This document shows, in pieces, positions 7,572-17,694 of a DNA stretch of 64,000 nucleotides. The position numbers and the translations under genes are program-made. The notes beneath the pieces are model-generated. The model made no database searches. It was not told the origin of the DNA and worked only from the letters and a program-made list of their open reading frames with translations. The DNA comes from Marinithermofilum abyssi. Lineage in GTDB: Bacteria > Bacillota > Bacilli > Thermoactinomycetales > DSM-45169. Numbering within the stretch: the first letter of the stretch is position 1; each line of letters begins with the position of its first letter. The stretch covers positions 60,185 to 124,184 of the forward strand of contig NZ_BMHQ01000011.1 of assembly GCF_014641195.1 (NCBI RefSeq), read 5' to 3'.

Positions 7572-8576
7572 TCAAAAGGCGATAACAGGCTCAACATGTT
7601 CCACTCGTTTTGACGAAAGAACTTCACTGACCGTTCCCAATTTTATTCCCTTATGCTTCACCGTGCGTATAATTTTGGGAAGTGCTGCTGCCGTTCGATC
7701 CGTCGGATGCATTAGCACCAATGAGCCCTTGCCCACCCCTTTTTTCACTCGGTTCACCATCCATTTCGGCGTGGATGTTTTTTTCCAGTCCACCGTATCC
7801 ACCGTCCACAATACGGTTTTCATCCCGAATTTATCCGCCTCTTTCACCACGGCATCATTGAAATCTCCTGCCGGCGGAGCAAAAAAACGCGAATTCAACC
7901 CGGTGGTTTGTTCGATCAAGGCTTCCGTTTTGGCGATCTCCCGATGGATCGCTCCCGTGCTCAACCCGCTCATCAGTGGATGTGAATACGCATGGTTGCC
8001 GATCTCATGCCCTCTGCGCACCAATTCCCGGGCCATTTCGGGGTGCTTTTTCAACCAGGAACCATCCAGAAAAAACGTGGCGGAAACTTTTTCCCGAGCC
8101 AATATATCCAGCATCTCGGGCAGGTGCTCCGTTCCCCAGGCCACGTTGATCATCAAGGCCGCCATCGGTTTCTGTTCGTTGCCGCGATAAATCGGTTGGG
8201 GACCCGTCTTGCGAAACAAAGCATCCAACCCGTCGCGGTCGGGTAACGGCACCTCTTTATACACCCAGTGGATGGTAGGATCGTTGGGCTTCCTTTTGGC
8301 AATGCGGTAAGTCGTTTCCTTATCCACCGTCACTCCGTCATATCCCGGCACCGCTCTCCATACGCGATCGATTCGGGCCTTTACCGGCAACTCACTGCGC
8401 GCTGCCGCCCCCTCTTCGATTTTTTCCCACAAGGCATCCCGGGACAAGACGGGCACCGCCTCCCCGGCCCTTACCGTATGGATATATGCCGTTACCGAAG
8501 GGAAATGGGAAGCAGCAGCCAGTAAAGGGACAACCGCATACAAAAACAGTCCCATTCGGAGTCTTTTCCTTTTCAT
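7572..8576 (-). CDS. YlxY-like polysaccharide-deacetylase-family protein
   Basis: 334 residues: an N-terminal basic segment and hydrophobic stretch (signal anchor, residues 8-27), a linker, and a NodB-fold domain from about 135. The segment that in active carbohydrate esterase 4 enzymes reads TFDDG is here INVAWG (residues 143-148), so the catalytic Asp pair is absent. The metal-site histidines H195 and H199 in NHAYSHP remain. This matches the YlxY subgroup, whose enzymatic activity is doubtful. ATG 8576 has GGAGGT 8 nt upstream; a farther ATG at 8615 lacks one. Confidence 0.8.
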   Translation of the reverse strand: MKRKRLRMGLFLYAVVPLLAAASHFPSVTAYIHTVRAGEAVPVLSRDALWEKIEEGAAARSELPVKARIDRVWRAVPGYDGVTVDKETTYRIAKRKPNDPTIHWVYKEVPLPDRDGLDALFRKTGPQPIYRGNEQKPMAALMINVAWGTEHLPEMLDILAREKVSATFFLDGSWLKKHPEMARELVRRGHEIGNHAYSHPLMSGLSTGAIHREIAKTEALIEQTTGLNSRFFAPPAGDFNDAVVKEADKFGMKTVLWTVDTVDWKKTSTPKWMVNRVKKGVGKGSLVLMHPTDRTAAALPKIIRTVKHKGIKLGTVSEVLSSKRVEHVEPVIAF

Positions 8577-8653
8577 ACAGCAGCACCTCCTACGGTTCGG
8601 TACTAACTTATGCAAGGAAAAGATCTCCTATACAAGCACCCCCTTTGGGCAAA

Positions 8654-8685
8654 CAAAAAAGAGGCAGATCGCTCTGACTCTTTTT
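8654..8685 (-). terminator. Intrinsic terminator after pnp
   Basis: Minus-strand hairpin AAAAAGAG-t-CAGA-GCGA-TCTG-c-CTCTTTTTT, with the T-run as part of the 3' arm, located 31 nt after the pnp stop. It separates pnp from the ylxY-like gene. Confidence 0.75.
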
Positions 8686-8716
8686 GTGCGATGTTATATG
8701 GAAGTGCCGGGAGCGA

Positions 8717-10822
8717 TCAGGATTGCCCCTGAGCTTCTTGCTCCAGCAGCACCGCTTTGCGGGACAGATTGATCCGGCCCTGGTTATCGATCTCCGTCAC
8801 TTTCACCAAAATGCTGTCACCGAGGTTGACCACATCGGTCACTTTATTCACCCGATTTTTATCCAGCTGGGAGATGTGCACCAGCCCTTCCTTGCCGGGC
8901 AATACTTCCACAAAAGCACCGTACTTTTCCACCCGTTTGACGGTCCCGGTGTAAATTTCTCCGACAGCCACTTCCCGTACGAGATCTTCGATGATTTTCT
9001 TCGCCTTTTCGTTTTGAGCAGGATCCGGTGAGGCGATGTAGACACGCCCATCTTGCTCGATATCGATTTTGACGCCGGTTTCGTCGATGATCTTGTTGAT
9101 TACGCGGCCGCTCGGCCCGATGACATCCCGGATTTTATCCGGATGAATCCGCAGTGTAAGGATCTTCGGCGCATGAGGCGACAGTTCCTTGCGCGGTTCG
9201 GAGATGGCTTCAGCCATATTTTCCAACAGCACCATCCGGGCACGATGCGCATGTTTCAAGGCTTCTTCCAAAACCGTGCGGTCGATTCCCTGAATCTTGA
9301 TATCCATTTGCAAGGCGGTAACACCCTTTTTGGTGCCGGCCACCTTGAAATCCATATCCCCCAAGTGATCTTCCATCCCTTGAATATCGGTCAAGACCTG
9401 AACTTTGTCCCCTTCTTTCACCAAACCCATGGCAATCCCGGCAACCGGAGACTTGATCGGGACTCCAGCGTCCATCATGGCCAAGGTAGATGCACAGATG
9501 CTGGCCTGGGATGTCGATCCGTTGGATTCCAACACTTCGGACACCAAACGGATGGTATAAGGAAATTCATCCTCCGAAGGAATCACCGGCTCCAGTGCAC
9601 GTTCACCCAAAGCACCGTGGCCGATTTCCCGCCGTCCTGGGGCACGCAGCGGCCGGGCTTCTCCCACGCTGAATGGCGGGAAGTTGTAGTGGTGCATAAA
9701 CCGCTTTGATTCTTCCAGATCCAACCCGTCCAGAATCTGAACATCTCCCAATGCACCCAATGTACAAACACTTAATACCTGGGTCTGTCCCCGGCGGAAC
9801 AGTCCGGATCCGTGTGTCCGCGGCAAAATCGAGATTTCGCTGGACAACGGACGAATCTCCTCAGGAGTACGTCCGTCCGGCCGTTTCCCTTCATCCAGGA
9901 TCATCCGACGAACTTCCTCTTTCAAAATGGTGCCCAGCACTTCTTGGATTTCCCCTTGTTGCTCCTCCTCGGGGAATTCTTCAGCCAGCTGTTCCAACAC
10001 CTCGTCGTTCACAGTGTCAATCGCTTCCTGACGGGCTTGCTTTTCCACCACCTGAGCCGCTTCGATCAAGCGCTGGGTCGCCAGTTCCCGTACGCGCTGT
10101 TCCAGCGTGGGGTCCACCTGGTGCAACTGAGGCTCCATCTTTTCTTTGCCCACTTGCTTGACGATTTCCTCTTGGAAAGCCACCAAGCGCTTGATTTCCT
10201 CGTGGCCGAAGAGGATCGCTTCCAACATGACTTCTTCCGGTATTTCATCCGCTCCGGCTTCCACCATGTTGATCGCATCCTTGGTCCCCGCCACGACCAG
10301 GTGCATATCGCTTTTTTCCGCTTCTTCCACGGTAGGGTTGATGACAAATTTGCCGTCCACCCGTCCTACGATCACACCCGCGATGGGGCCGGTAAAAGGA
10401 ATATCGGACACGGACAAAGCAGCGGAAGCCCCGATCATCGCAGCAATCTCCGTAGAGCAGTCTTGATCCACCGACATCACCGTCGTAACAACTTGTACTT
10501 CATTGCGAAAACCGTCCGGAAACAAAGGGCGGATCGGCCGGTCGATCAGCCGGCTGGCGAGCACGGCCTTTTCGCTCGGACGTCCTTCCCTTTTGATAAA
10601 GCCGCCCGGGATTTTTCCCACGGCATACAAACGTTCTTCATAATTCACCGTCAGCGGGAAAAAGTTGAGGTCCTTCGGCTCTTGGGATGCCGTGGCAGTT
10701 GCCAGCACCACCGTCTCGCCGTAGCGGACGAAAACGGACCCGTTAGCCATATTGGCAAACTTGCCGAACTCCAGCTTCAATGGTCGTCCCGCCAGTTCGG
10801 TTTCAAACACAGATGATTCCAT
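8717..10822 (-). CDS. pnp: Polyribonucleotide nucleotidyltransferase
   Basis: Phosphorolytic 3'-5' exoribonuclease of the RNA degradosome. At 701 residues it has the standard architecture: two RNase PH-like domains separated by an all-helical domain, a KH domain ([19 protein letters not shown], about residues 545-565) and a C-terminal S1 domain ([15 protein letters not shown]). Start ATG 10822 gives [15 protein letters not shown], the family N-terminus, with GGAGGA about 12 nt upstream. The frame is open 18 codons further. Follows rpsO with a terminator between them. Confidence 0.97.
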   Translation of the reverse strand: MESSVFETELAGRPLKLEFGKFANMANGSVFVRYGETVVLATATASQEPKDLNFFPLTVNYEERLYAVGKIPGGFIKREGRPSEKAVLASRLIDRPIRPLFPDGFRNEVQVVTTVMSVDQDCSTEIAAMIGASAALSVSDIPFTGPIAGVIVGRVDGKFVINPTVEEAEKSDMHLVVAGTKDAINMVEAGADEIPEEVMLEAILFGHEEIKRLVAFQEEIVKQVGKEKMEPQLHQVDPTLEQRVRELATQRLIEAAQVVEKQARQEAIDTVNDEVLEQLAEEFPEEEQQGEIQEVLGTILKEEVRRMILDEGKRPDGRTPEEIRPLSSEISILPRTHGSGLFRRGQTQVLSVCTLGALGDVQILDGLDLEESKRFMHHYNFPPFSVGEARPLRAPGRREIGHGALGERALEPVIPSEDEFPYTIRLVSEVLESNGSTSQASICASTLAMMDAGVPIKSPVAGIAMGLVKEGDKVQVLTDIQGMEDHLGDMDFKVAGTKKGVTALQMDIKIQGIDRTVLEEALKHAHRARMVLLENMAEAISEPRKELSPHAPKILTLRIHPDKIRDVIGPSGRVINKIIDETGVKIDIEQDGRVYIASPDPAQNEKAKKIIEDLVREVAVGEIYTGTVKRVEKYGAFVEVLPGKEGLVHISQLDKNRVNKVTDVVNLGDSILVKVTEIDNQGRINLSRKAVLLEQEAQGQS

Positions 10823-10921
10823 CGTAGCTGCATTTCCTCCTCTCAAATCACACATTTCCTTAATTTCTTCATCCATATAGTATTTCCTTCCGTCGACGCT
10901 CTAGACAGCACCACATTACGG

Positions 10922-10950
10922 AAAAAAGCGGGGAAGAATCCCCGCTTTGC
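10922..10950 (-). terminator. Intrinsic terminator between rpsO and pnp
   Basis: Minus-strand AAGCGGGG-ATTCTT-CCCCGCTT followed by TTTT, directly after the rpsO stop. It probably attenuates rather than blocks transcription into pnp, since no clear pnp promoter was identified. Confidence 0.85.
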
Positions 10951-10954
10951 CAAG

Positions 10955-11224
10955 TTACCGACGCAGACCAAGTTTTTGGATTAGGTTGCGGTAACGGGTG
11001 ATGTCTTTATTCTTGAGATAGTTGAGCAGGTTGCGGCGCTGACCAACCATCTTCAACAACCCGCGGCGGGAGTGATGATCCTTTTTATGTTCCCGCAGAT
11101 GTTCGTTCAACTCGTTAATCCGGGTAGTCAGGATCGCGATTTGCACTTCCGGAGAACCCGTGTCATTCTCATGGGTTTTAAACTCGTTGATAATCTCCCG
11201 TTTCCGTTCCAAAGACAGGCTCAT
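10955..11224 (-). CDS. rpsO: 30S ribosomal protein S15
   Basis: 89-residue primary 16S rRNA-binding protein of the small subunit platform. The [13 protein letters not shown] and [16 protein letters not shown] segments are diagnostic. ATG 11224 is the start ([11 protein letters not shown]), with GGGAGGTG about 7 nt upstream; the ATG three codons earlier is too close to it. Confidence 0.98.
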   Translation of the reverse strand: MSLSLERKREIINEFKTHENDTGSPEVQIAILTTRINELNEHLREHKKDHHSRRGLLKMVGQRRNLLNYLKNKDITRYRNLIQKLGLRR

Positions 11225-11310
11225 GCCATTCACCTCCCTTTAATACCAATCCCCCATAGCCTAGTTGATCGCCGAGGCACTCGATCATCCACGCCAGGGT
11301 TCAGAACACG

Positions 11311-11352
11311 TGCAAAAGGTGTTGCTTCACCCTTTGCAACAGATTTAGTATA
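11311..11352 (-). promoter_or_regulatory. rpsO promoter (extended -10) and leader hairpin
   Basis: Minus strand has TGC-TATACT (11352-11347), an extended -10 box with a weak -35. Shortly after it the leader can fold GCAAAGGGTG/CACCTTTTGC (about 11340-11312). A structured leader of this kind is where S15 autoregulation acts in related bacteria; regulation here is inferred. Confidence 0.45.
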
Positions 11353-11399
11353 GCATAGAAGTCGAAACGAAGTAAATAAATTTGCGATAGAGCTCTTAG

Positions 11400-12335
11400 T
11401 CAGCGGCCTTTTAACCACTCGCGGGCTTGCCGTTCGTCCGCCCGAATCTGCCCGACCAATTCCGTCACGGAATCAAAACGCTTTTCCGGCCGCAAGAAGC
11501 GGAGAAATGCTACTTGCAGCGTCCGTCCGTATAAGTTCTCTTGTGTATCCAACAAATGAACTTCTAAGGAAAGACGAGGTTCCGGGTCATGAAAAGTGGG
11601 CCGTACACCGATATTCATCACACCGTAACGGGGTTTGCCGGCTCCCTCCACCTGAACGATGTACACGCCATAAGCAGGTATATGATAGGGGCCATCCAAG
11701 GAAAGGTTGGCTGTCGGATACCCGATCTTTCGTCCCCGTTGATCTCCCTGCACCACCCTGCCCCGAACGGTGTAATGTCGGCCCAGGATCTTGCGGGCTT
11801 CTTCTACATCCCCTTTGGCTAAGGCCTGACGAAGGCGGGTACTGCTTAAGGGAAGTCCGTCCGAGTGGATCGGTTTCACCACTTCGACGTCAAAGAGCCC
11901 CGTCCCTAGACGGACGAGATCCTGAGCCTTTCCGGCAGCTCCACGGCCAAAGGTAAAGTTGAAACCGACCGCAGTACCTTTTACCTGAAGGGGCAGCAAG
12001 ACTTCATTCACAAAGGCTTTCTCCGTCAAATCGGCAAAGTCCCGATCAAATCGCATGACATACGTGCGTTCCACACCCAGTCGCTCAAACTGCTTCAACT
12101 TTTCCGGAAGCGGCGTGAGATATTGGCTCATCTCTCCTTTGCCCAACACTTCCCGGGGATGAGGATGAAAAGTCATCACACCGAGAACGGCTCCATGCTT
12201 TTCAGCCAAACGGCGGGCTTGTGCAATAACGGCCTGATGTCCCCGGTGAACCCCGTCAAAATATCCGATGGCCAAAGTCGTAGGAGGAAATGGGTGGTCT
12301 GCTTCCAGCGGATACGTCAAGTGTAGCGTCTCCAT
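11400..12335 (-). CDS. ribF: Bifunctional riboflavin kinase/FAD synthetase
   Basis: Converts riboflavin to FMN and FMN to FAD. The N-terminal nucleotidyltransferase domain carries GYFDGVHRGH, and the C-terminal flavokinase domain carries GRKIGYPTANL. It has 311 residues. ATG 12335 with AGGTGA 5 nt upstream is preferred over the GTG at 12344, which overlaps the truB stop (GTGA) but has no Shine-Dalgarno. Part of the rbfA-nrnA-truB-ribF run. Confidence 0.96.
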   Translation of the reverse strand: METLHLTYPLEADHPFPPTTLAIGYFDGVHRGHQAVIAQARRLAEKHGAVLGVMTFHPHPREVLGKGEMSQYLTPLPEKLKQFERLGVERTYVMRFDRDFADLTEKAFVNEVLLPLQVKGTAVGFNFTFGRGAAGKAQDLVRLGTGLFDVEVVKPIHSDGLPLSSTRLRQALAKGDVEEARKILGRHYTVRGRVVQGDQRGRKIGYPTANLSLDGPYHIPAYGVYIVQVEGAGKPRYGVMNIGVRPTFHDPEPRLSLEVHLLDTQENLYGRTLQVAFLRFLRPEKRFDSVTELVGQIRADERQAREWLKGR

Positions 12336-12340
12336 CAATT

Positions 12341-13246
12341 TCACCTAACCCGAAAAACTTTTTCTGGACGTGCCGTCGTTTCCTCCACCAGACGATACAA
12401 CGCGCAAAAACGTCCTTCTTCCGTATATACCCGGCATAGCGATCCAGCAGGAAAAGCGACGGGAGCGTCCAATTGCAGTGTCATGCCGTTCATAACCGAA
12501 GCAAAAGCGGATTCGGGAACGAACAGCACGGGTAAATGCCCCAATGCCTCTCCGGGACACACCAGCAGTTGATCCCAACCTTCCTCTTTCACCCGCTCTT
12601 CCAGAGCATCCAAGGTGACAGCGTCTTCCAGGTGAAAAGGGCCGCTTTCCACTCGAATCAAACGGGACATGTGAGCCGGATATCCCAAGGCTTTGCCCAA
12701 ATCCACACAAAGTGTCCGAACATAGGTCCCCTTGGAACACAGCACATCAAAGTGGATCCGCGGATGGGGTTCGTCCAGCTCCAACCAGGTGACGATCAAC
12801 TCATAAATCCGGATGGTACGGGACTTTCGTTCCACTTCTTTTCCTTCCCGAGCCAACTCGTACAGTCGTTTCCCTTTTATTTTGACAGCGGAGTACATCG
12901 GGGGAATTTGTTCCATTTCCCCGACAAAGCGGCGAAACACCTCGTTTACCTCATCCGGGTCCAAAGAATCCACCGCTGTCTCGGCCGTCACTCGGCCGGA
13001 AGCATCCTCTGTGTCGGTGGCGATCCCCAGGGTAAGCGTGCCGTGATACCGCTTCGGCAAATCCTGAATGTATTCTGCAATCCGGGTAGCCTGTCCGAGA
13101 CAAACGGGGAGCACGCCCTCTACATCAGGATCCAAGGTGCCCGTGTGCCCCGCTTTTTTTTGACCGGCAATCCGTCGTACACGGGCTACCACATCGTGGG
13201 AAGTCATTCCGGGAAGTTTTCGGATGGGAATTACACCGTGCAGCAT
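12341..13246 (-). CDS. truB: tRNA pseudouridine(55) synthase
   Basis: Makes pseudouridine 55 in the T-loop of tRNAs. The catalytic Asp39 lies in GHTGTLDPDVEGVLP. A C-terminal PUA-like tail is present. It has 301 residues. Its ATG overlaps the stop of the preceding nrnA-like gene (TAATG), so the two are translationally coupled. Confidence 0.96.
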   Translation of the reverse strand: MLHGVIPIRKLPGMTSHDVVARVRRIAGQKKAGHTGTLDPDVEGVLPVCLGQATRIAEYIQDLPKRYHGTLTLGIATDTEDASGRVTAETAVDSLDPDEVNEVFRRFVGEMEQIPPMYSAVKIKGKRLYELAREGKEVERKSRTIRIYELIVTWLELDEPHPRIHFDVLCSKGTYVRTLCVDLGKALGYPAHMSRLIRVESGPFHLEDAVTLDALEERVKEEGWDQLLVCPGEALGHLPVLFVPESAFASVMNGMTLQLDAPVAFPAGSLCRVYTEEGRFCALYRLVEETTARPEKVFRVR

Positions 13247-14238
13247 TAGGAACTCCCTCGCTTCAGTGCATCCGAAACTCTGGACAGCACCATTTGCTCC
13301 ACTTTTTCCGGGGATTCTTCCAAGGTGCAGCCCGCTGCACGGGCATGGCCGCCGCCGCCGAAGCTTTTGGCCAATTCCCCGACATCCACTTTTTCCCGGG
13401 AACGCAAGCTGACTTTTATAGCACCGTCATCCGTTTCCCGAAACAGGATACCGACGTCCACTCCTTCCACATTGCGGGCATAATTGACGATACCGTCCAT
13501 TTCATCCTCGCTGGCCTCGGCCTCTTCAAAGTCCCGGCGTTTCAACCACATCCACCCGACCTGGCCGCTATCGGAAAAGGTAAGCGTATCCAGGGCGCGC
13601 TTGGTCAATGCCAGCTGCCCAAGCGTCATCGTTTCCATCACCCGATCGGCAATCTCCCCGGGATGCACCCCCTGTTTCAGGAGATGAGAGGCCAGCTCCA
13701 ATACAGCTGGCGTGGTATTGGAGTAACGAAACCCTCCGGTATCTGTCAACAGCCCCGTATATATACAAGCGGCTAGAGGCGTCTCCCATCGCAGTTTTAA
13801 CGCTTCCACCAAATTTGCCAGCACCTGAGCGGTAGCTGCAGCATCCGGCACCACCCAGTTGGAAGTGCCGAAACGGTCATTTGTCGCATGATGATCAATA
13901 TTGAGCAGCTGGGCATCCTCCGCAATGAGCGAACGGGCTTCTCCCATCCGTTCCGCGTCCGCTGCATCTACCGCAATCACATGGGAAAAAGGTGCAGCCG
14001 AGCGAAGCGCCTCCGGGGGCCGAATCCATTCCGCCCCCGGCAAAAACCGAAATTTGGCCGGAACCGGGGAGGCATTCACCAGATGAAATTCCTTCCCCAA
14101 TTGCTTCAACATCCAGGCAACCCCCAGGGTGGAACCGATCGCATCCCCGTCAGGGTTTACATGGGAAACCACGAGAAACCGATCCGCTTCCCGGATAAAG
14201 CGGACCGCTTCAGCTGCTTGCTCATGATTTGGCGTCAT
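13246..14238 (-). CDS. DHH-family phosphoesterase, NrnA-like (oligoribonuclease/pAp phosphatase)
   Basis: 330 residues with the DHH core ([14 protein letters not shown], residues 23-36; NIDHHATND around 113-121) and the DHHA1 tail [10 protein letters not shown] near residue 295. NrnA proteins degrade nano-RNA and dephosphorylate pAp. In B. subtilis nrnA is elsewhere. Its place between rbfA and truB follows the arrangement seen in many other Bacillota. It starts 17 nt inside rbfA and ends at the truB start. Confidence 0.88.
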   Translation of the reverse strand: MTPNHEQAAEAVRFIREADRFLVVSHVNPDGDAIGSTLGVAWMLKQLGKEFHLVNASPVPAKFRFLPGAEWIRPPEALRSAAPFSHVIAVDAADAERMGEARSLIAEDAQLLNIDHHATNDRFGTSNWVVPDAAATAQVLANLVEALKLRWETPLAACIYTGLLTDTGGFRYSNTTPAVLELASHLLKQGVHPGEIADRVMETMTLGQLALTKRALDTLTFSDSGQVGWMWLKRRDFEEAEASEDEMDGIVNYARNVEGVDVGILFRETDDGAIKVSLRSREKVDVGELAKSFGGGGHARAAGCTLEESPEKVEQMVLSRVSDALKRGSS

Positions 14239-14578
14239 CTTCGTTCACTTCTTCCAACAACTTGGAAATGCGTTGCCCGTACTCGATGGATTCATCAAAT
14301 TTAAACACCAGTTCGGGCGTGTGACGCAGCTTGATCCGACGGCCGATTTCCGTCCGGAGGAAACCTTTGGCCTTCGCCAATCCTTCCAATGTCTCCTGCT
14401 TTTGTTCATCGCTGCCCAACACGCTGATATACACTTTGGCTTGTTGCAGATCCCCGCTCATTTCCACGGCAGTGACGGTTACAAAACCAATACGCGGATC
14501 TTTCATCTCATACTGCAGCACTTGGCTCAATTCTTTTTTTACCTGTTCGCCGACACGACTCGCCCGAATGCGGGTCAC
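14222..14578 (-). CDS. rbfA: Ribosome-binding factor A
   Basis: Cold-shock and 30S-maturation factor that binds the 16S 5' region. [35 protein letters not shown] and LRHTPELVF are the family blocks. It has 118 residues. A GTG at 14587 follows AGGAGG with no gap, so the second GTG at 14578 (8-nt spacing) is the likely start. Confidence 0.95.
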   Translation of the reverse strand: MTRIRASRVGEQVKKELSQVLQYEMKDPRIGFVTVTAVEMSGDLQQAKVYISVLGSDEQKQETLEGLAKAKGFLRTEIGRRIKLRHTPELVFKFDESIEYGQRISKLLEEVNEDDAKS

Positions 14579-14602
14579 AGCCGACACCTCCTACCTGCCG
14601 CC

Positions 14603-14884
14603 TCACTCGATTGTGACAACAGCATCGATGATCTCTAAACCGTCTACTTGTTCCAACAGGCGGCGGGCCTGTTGCAACTCTTTTTCCACCAATCCTCTGT
14701 CGCCGGATACACCGGCAAAAGCCAGTTCTGCCAGCTGCCAGTGGTCCTGGGCACCCACTTCCGCCGCAGACAGGTTGAGGCGGTGCTTCACCCGCTCCAA
14801 CCCGCTTTTCACTGCTCGGCGTTTATCTTTCAGCGAAGTGGAACCCAAGATGCGGCAACGGCATTCCATGATGCCGACGACCAT
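14603..14884 (-). CDS. ylxP: DUF503 family protein YlxP
   Basis: 93-residue DUF503 protein (STSLKDKRRAVKSGLERVKHR then SAAEVGAQDHWQ). Found next to infB and rbfA across Bacillota; a role with ribosome maturation has been suggested from this neighbourhood only. It starts 2 nt after the infB stop and lies 24 nt before rbfA. Confidence 0.88.
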   Translation of the reverse strand: MVVGIMECRCRILGSTSLKDKRRAVKSGLERVKHRLNLSAAEVGAQDHWQLAELAFAGVSGDRGLVEKELQQARRLLEQVDGLEIIDAVVTIE

Positions 14885-14886
14885 GG

Positions 14887-17076
14887 TTACGTACGCTCCA
14901 CTTCCTCAGTCACAAAGACTTCAATGACGTCTCCTTCTTTGATGTCATTGAAGTTTTTCAGCGTCAGACCGCACTCATAGCCCTGGCTGACTTCCTTGGC
15001 GTCATCTTTGAACCGTTTCAGGGTGTCGATCTCTCCTTCGTAGATCACCACACCGTCCCGGATCAACTGGGCTTTGCCGTCGCGCAGCACTTTGCCCTCC
15101 GTCACATAACATCCGGCAATCGTCCCCACTTTGGAAACCTTGAAGGTTTGCCGCACTTCGGCACGCCCCACCATTTTTTCCACATATTCGGGGTCGAGCA
15201 TCCCTTTCATCGCCGATTCGATCTCCTCGATCACATTGTAGATCACGCGATGAAGACGGATATCCACTTTTTCCTGCTCGGCCGTCACCCGGGCGTTCGG
15301 CTCCGGCCGCACGTTGAATCCGATAATGATCGCGTTGGAGGCGGAAGCCAGAGTGACGTCGGATTCGGTGATGGCACCCACAGCAGAGTGGATGATGTTG
15401 ACGCGAACGCCTTCCACGTCGATTTTTTCGAGGGAGCCTTTCAGGGCTTCGGCGGACCCTTGCACGTCCGCTTTGATAATGACGTTCAGGTCCTTCATCT
15501 CCCCTTCCTTAATCTGCTTATACAGATCGTCCAAGGTGACACGTGTGTGGGCTCCCAGCTCCGCCTGCCGTTTTTTCTCGATCCGGGCATCGGCGATCTC
15601 CCGGGCTTTTTTCTCATCTTCAAACACCATGAACGGATCGCCGGCTTCCGGCACATCCGCCAGCCCGAGAATCTCCACAGGCGTGGAAGGACCCGCAGTC
15701 TTCAGACGCTTGCCGCGGTCGTTCACCATGGCCCGTACCTTGCCGAAATAGTTGCCGGCCACCAAGGCATCCCCGACGTGCAGGGTACCGTTTTGTACCA
15801 AGACAGTCGCCACGGCACCGCGACCTTTGTCCAGCTCTGCTTCGATGACCACACCGCGGGCCCGTTTGTCCGGATTGGCTTTCAGCTCCTGCACTTCAGA
15901 AACCAGCAGGATCATCTCCAGCAGGTCTTCGATTCCTTCGCCCTGGATAGCGGAAACCGGTACATAGATGGTGTCGCCGCCCCACTCTTCCGGCACCAAT
16001 CCGTATTCGGTCATTTGTTGCTTGATCCGATCCGGGTTGGCTTCCGGTTTATCCATTTTGTTAATGGCCACAATAATCGGCACATCGGCGGCCTTCGCGT
16101 GGTTGATCGCTTCCACGGTCTGGGGCATCACGCCGTCATCAGCGGCCACCACCAAGATCGCGATGTCGGTTACCTGCGCCCCGCGGGCACGCATCGTGGT
16201 GAAGGCAGCGTGACCCGGTGTATCCAGGAAGGTGATTTTCTTATCGTTGACTGTCACCTGGTATGCACCGATATGCTGGGTGATTCCCCCGGCTTCCCCG
16301 GCGGTCACTTTGGTGCTGCGGATCGTATCCAACAACGTCGTTTTCCCGTGGTCTACGTGACCCATGATGGTTACCACCGGCGGACGCTCTTTCAAATCTT
16401 CCGGTGCATCGATTTCTTCCACTTCTTCGAAGGCAGATTCATCCACCGGCTCTTTGTAATTGACGGTAACGTCAAACTCTTCGCAGACCAACATGATTGT
16501 TTCCACGTCGAGCTCTTGGTTGATCGTTGCCATCGTGCCCAATCCGATCAGCTTTTTGATCACTTCCGAAGCTTCCCGACGCAACGTGTGAGCCAGTTCC
16601 CCTACGGTCATGGGCCCGGTTATTTCGATCTCCGTCGGACGAACCGGGGCCGGTTTGTTTTGCTGGGTGCGGTTGTTCTTACGGCCGCCTTTTCCTTTTT
16701 TTCCGCGGAAGTTTTTGGTTTGTTGATCGCGGTTCCCCTTGCCGCGGTTGCTGTTGCCGCCTTTCCGGCGGTGATCGGCGTTGCCGTTGCCCGAAGCCTG
16801 GTTGTTCGAGCTGCGGCGGCGGTTGTTGTTATGATTGGTTGGTTTTTTCTCTCCCTTGTTCTGCTGATTCTGGTTGTTGACCTTCGTTTGCTGTTGCGAT
16901 TTCTCCGCCCCCTCTTTTACATCTTTCAAAAAAGCTTCCACCTTTTTCACCATGTCCTCATCCATTACGCTCATGTGATTGTTGACATTGATCCCCATGC
17001 GCTTCAGGATGGTCAAAACCTCTTTGCTGGTCATGTTCATCTGTTTTGCGTATTCGTAAACGCGAACTTTCGCCAA
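14887..17076 (-). CDS. infB: Translation initiation factor IF-2
   Basis: GTPase that positions initiator tRNA on the ribosome. 729 residues: an N-terminal helical domain ([12 protein letters not shown]), a low-complexity N/Q/R/K-rich linker (about 60-145), the G-domain with GHVDHGKT at 239-246, DTPGHAAF and NKMD, and the C-terminal initiator-binding domains. TTG 17076 is chosen because GGGGGTG precedes it by 5-6 nt and it restores the family start; the frame's GTG at 17085 overlaps that site. The first 119 nt are overlapped by the tail of ylxQ. Confidence 0.97.
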   Translation of the reverse strand: MAKVRVYEYAKQMNMTSKEVLTILKRMGINVNNHMSVMDEDMVKKVEAFLKDVKEGAEKSQQQTKVNNQNQQNKGEKKPTNHNNNRRRSSNNQASGNGNADHRRKGGNSNRGKGNRDQQTKNFRGKKGKGGRKNNRTQQNKPAPVRPTEIEITGPMTVGELAHTLRREASEVIKKLIGLGTMATINQELDVETIMLVCEEFDVTVNYKEPVDESAFEEVEEIDAPEDLKERPPVVTIMGHVDHGKTTLLDTIRSTKVTAGEAGGITQHIGAYQVTVNDKKITFLDTPGHAAFTTMRARGAQVTDIAILVVAADDGVMPQTVEAINHAKAADVPIIVAINKMDKPEANPDRIKQQMTEYGLVPEEWGGDTIYVPVSAIQGEGIEDLLEMILLVSEVQELKANPDKRARGVVIEAELDKGRGAVATVLVQNGTLHVGDALVAGNYFGKVRAMVNDRGKRLKTAGPSTPVEILGLADVPEAGDPFMVFEDEKKAREIADARIEKKRQAELGAHTRVTLDDLYKQIKEGEMKDLNVIIKADVQGSAEALKGSLEKIDVEGVRVNIIHSAVGAITESDVTLASASNAIIIGFNVRPEPNARVTAEQEKVDIRLHRVIYNVIEEIESAMKGMLDPEYVEKMVGRAEVRQTFKVSKVGTIAGCYVTEGKVLRDGKAQLIRDGVVIYEGEIDTLKRFKDDAKEVSQGYECGLTLKNFNDIKEGDVIEVFVTEEVERT

Positions 17077-17392
17077 TATGGTCACCCCCGTCCGTTACTT
17101 GAACCAACTTCCGCATCGTTCGGGAAAAACCTGGATCGGTGACGGCGAGTACCACCCGCGATTCTTTTCCGACCGCTTTCCCCAGCTCTACCCGGGTCCC
17201 GGCCTGCACGAGAGGAACCCGGTAATAAGCGCATTTATCCGTCATTTTTTTGACTGCATTGGGCGATGCATCACGGGAAATCAGCACCAGATGAGCCCGG
17301 CCGCCGCGGATCGCCTGCAACACGGTTTCTTCTCCAGTAACCACCTTGCCTGCCCGCATCGCCAGCCCCAACAGCTGATATAACTTATCCAT
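16958..17392 (-). CDS. ylxQ: L7Ae-family RNA-binding protein YlxQ, with C-terminal extension into infB
   Basis: Kink-turn-binding L7Ae/L30e-type protein ([54 protein letters not shown]). Relatives are about 100 residues, but here no stop occurs at the expected place. The frame runs 144 residues and ends 119 nt inside infB, so the last 40 or so residues are an out-of-frame reading of infB. Either the stop was lost or an indel is present. The ATG overlaps the ylxR stop by 8 nt. Confidence 0.85.
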   Translation of the reverse strand: MDKLYQLLGLAMRAGKVVTGEETVLQAIRGGRAHLVLISRDASPNAVKKMTDKCAYYRVPLVQAGTRVELGKAVGKESRVVLAVTDPGFSRTMRKLVQVTDGGDHIGESSRLRIRKTDEHDQQRGFDHPEAHGDQCQQSHERNG

Positions 17393-17663
17393 TGGGATTC
17401 ACCTTGGAAACGTATTCCATCAACTGCTCATAAACGGCATCGTCCACTTTGGTTTTCAGCGCCCGATCCAAGGCCTTCTTTTTCCGTGCCATCTCCACAT
17501 ATTCGGGCTTGGCGCAAAGATAAGCCCCTCGACCGGACTTCTTGCCGGTAGGATCAATCAATACTTCCTCTTCCGGGGTACGAACGACCCGGATCAAGCT
17601 TTTTTTCGGAAACATCTCTTGGGATGCGACGCATTTGCGCATCGGTACTTTACGCTTTTTCAA
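17385..17663 (-). CDS. ylxR: YlxR/RnpM (DUF448) RNA-binding protein
   Basis: 92-residue DUF448 protein: RKVPMRKCVASQEMFPKKSLIRVVR and DPTGKKSGRGAYLC. The B. subtilis homologue has been reported to bind and modulate RNase P. TTG 17663 gives MKKRKVPMRKC with AGGAGG 9 nt upstream; the GTG two codons earlier is only 3 nt from it. Lies in the rimP-nusA-ylxR-ylxQ-infB operon. Confidence 0.92.
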   Translation of the reverse strand: MKKRKVPMRKCVASQEMFPKKSLIRVVRTPEEEVLIDPTGKKSGRGAYLCAKPEYVEMARKKKALDRALKTKVDDAVYEQLMEYVSKVNPNG

Positions 17664-17694
17664 CTCCACCCACCTCCTCGACGGATGGTTGCAG

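Noticed and set aside
9812..10816. A 334-codon plus-strand frame antisense to pnp
   Set aside because: Same reason: antisense composition, no start signal, pnp is unambiguous.
15148..17142. A 664-codon open frame on the plus strand antisense to infB
   Set aside because: It mirrors the G/C-ending codons of IF-2; no Shine-Dalgarno, no family similarity, and IF-2 on the other strand is certain.
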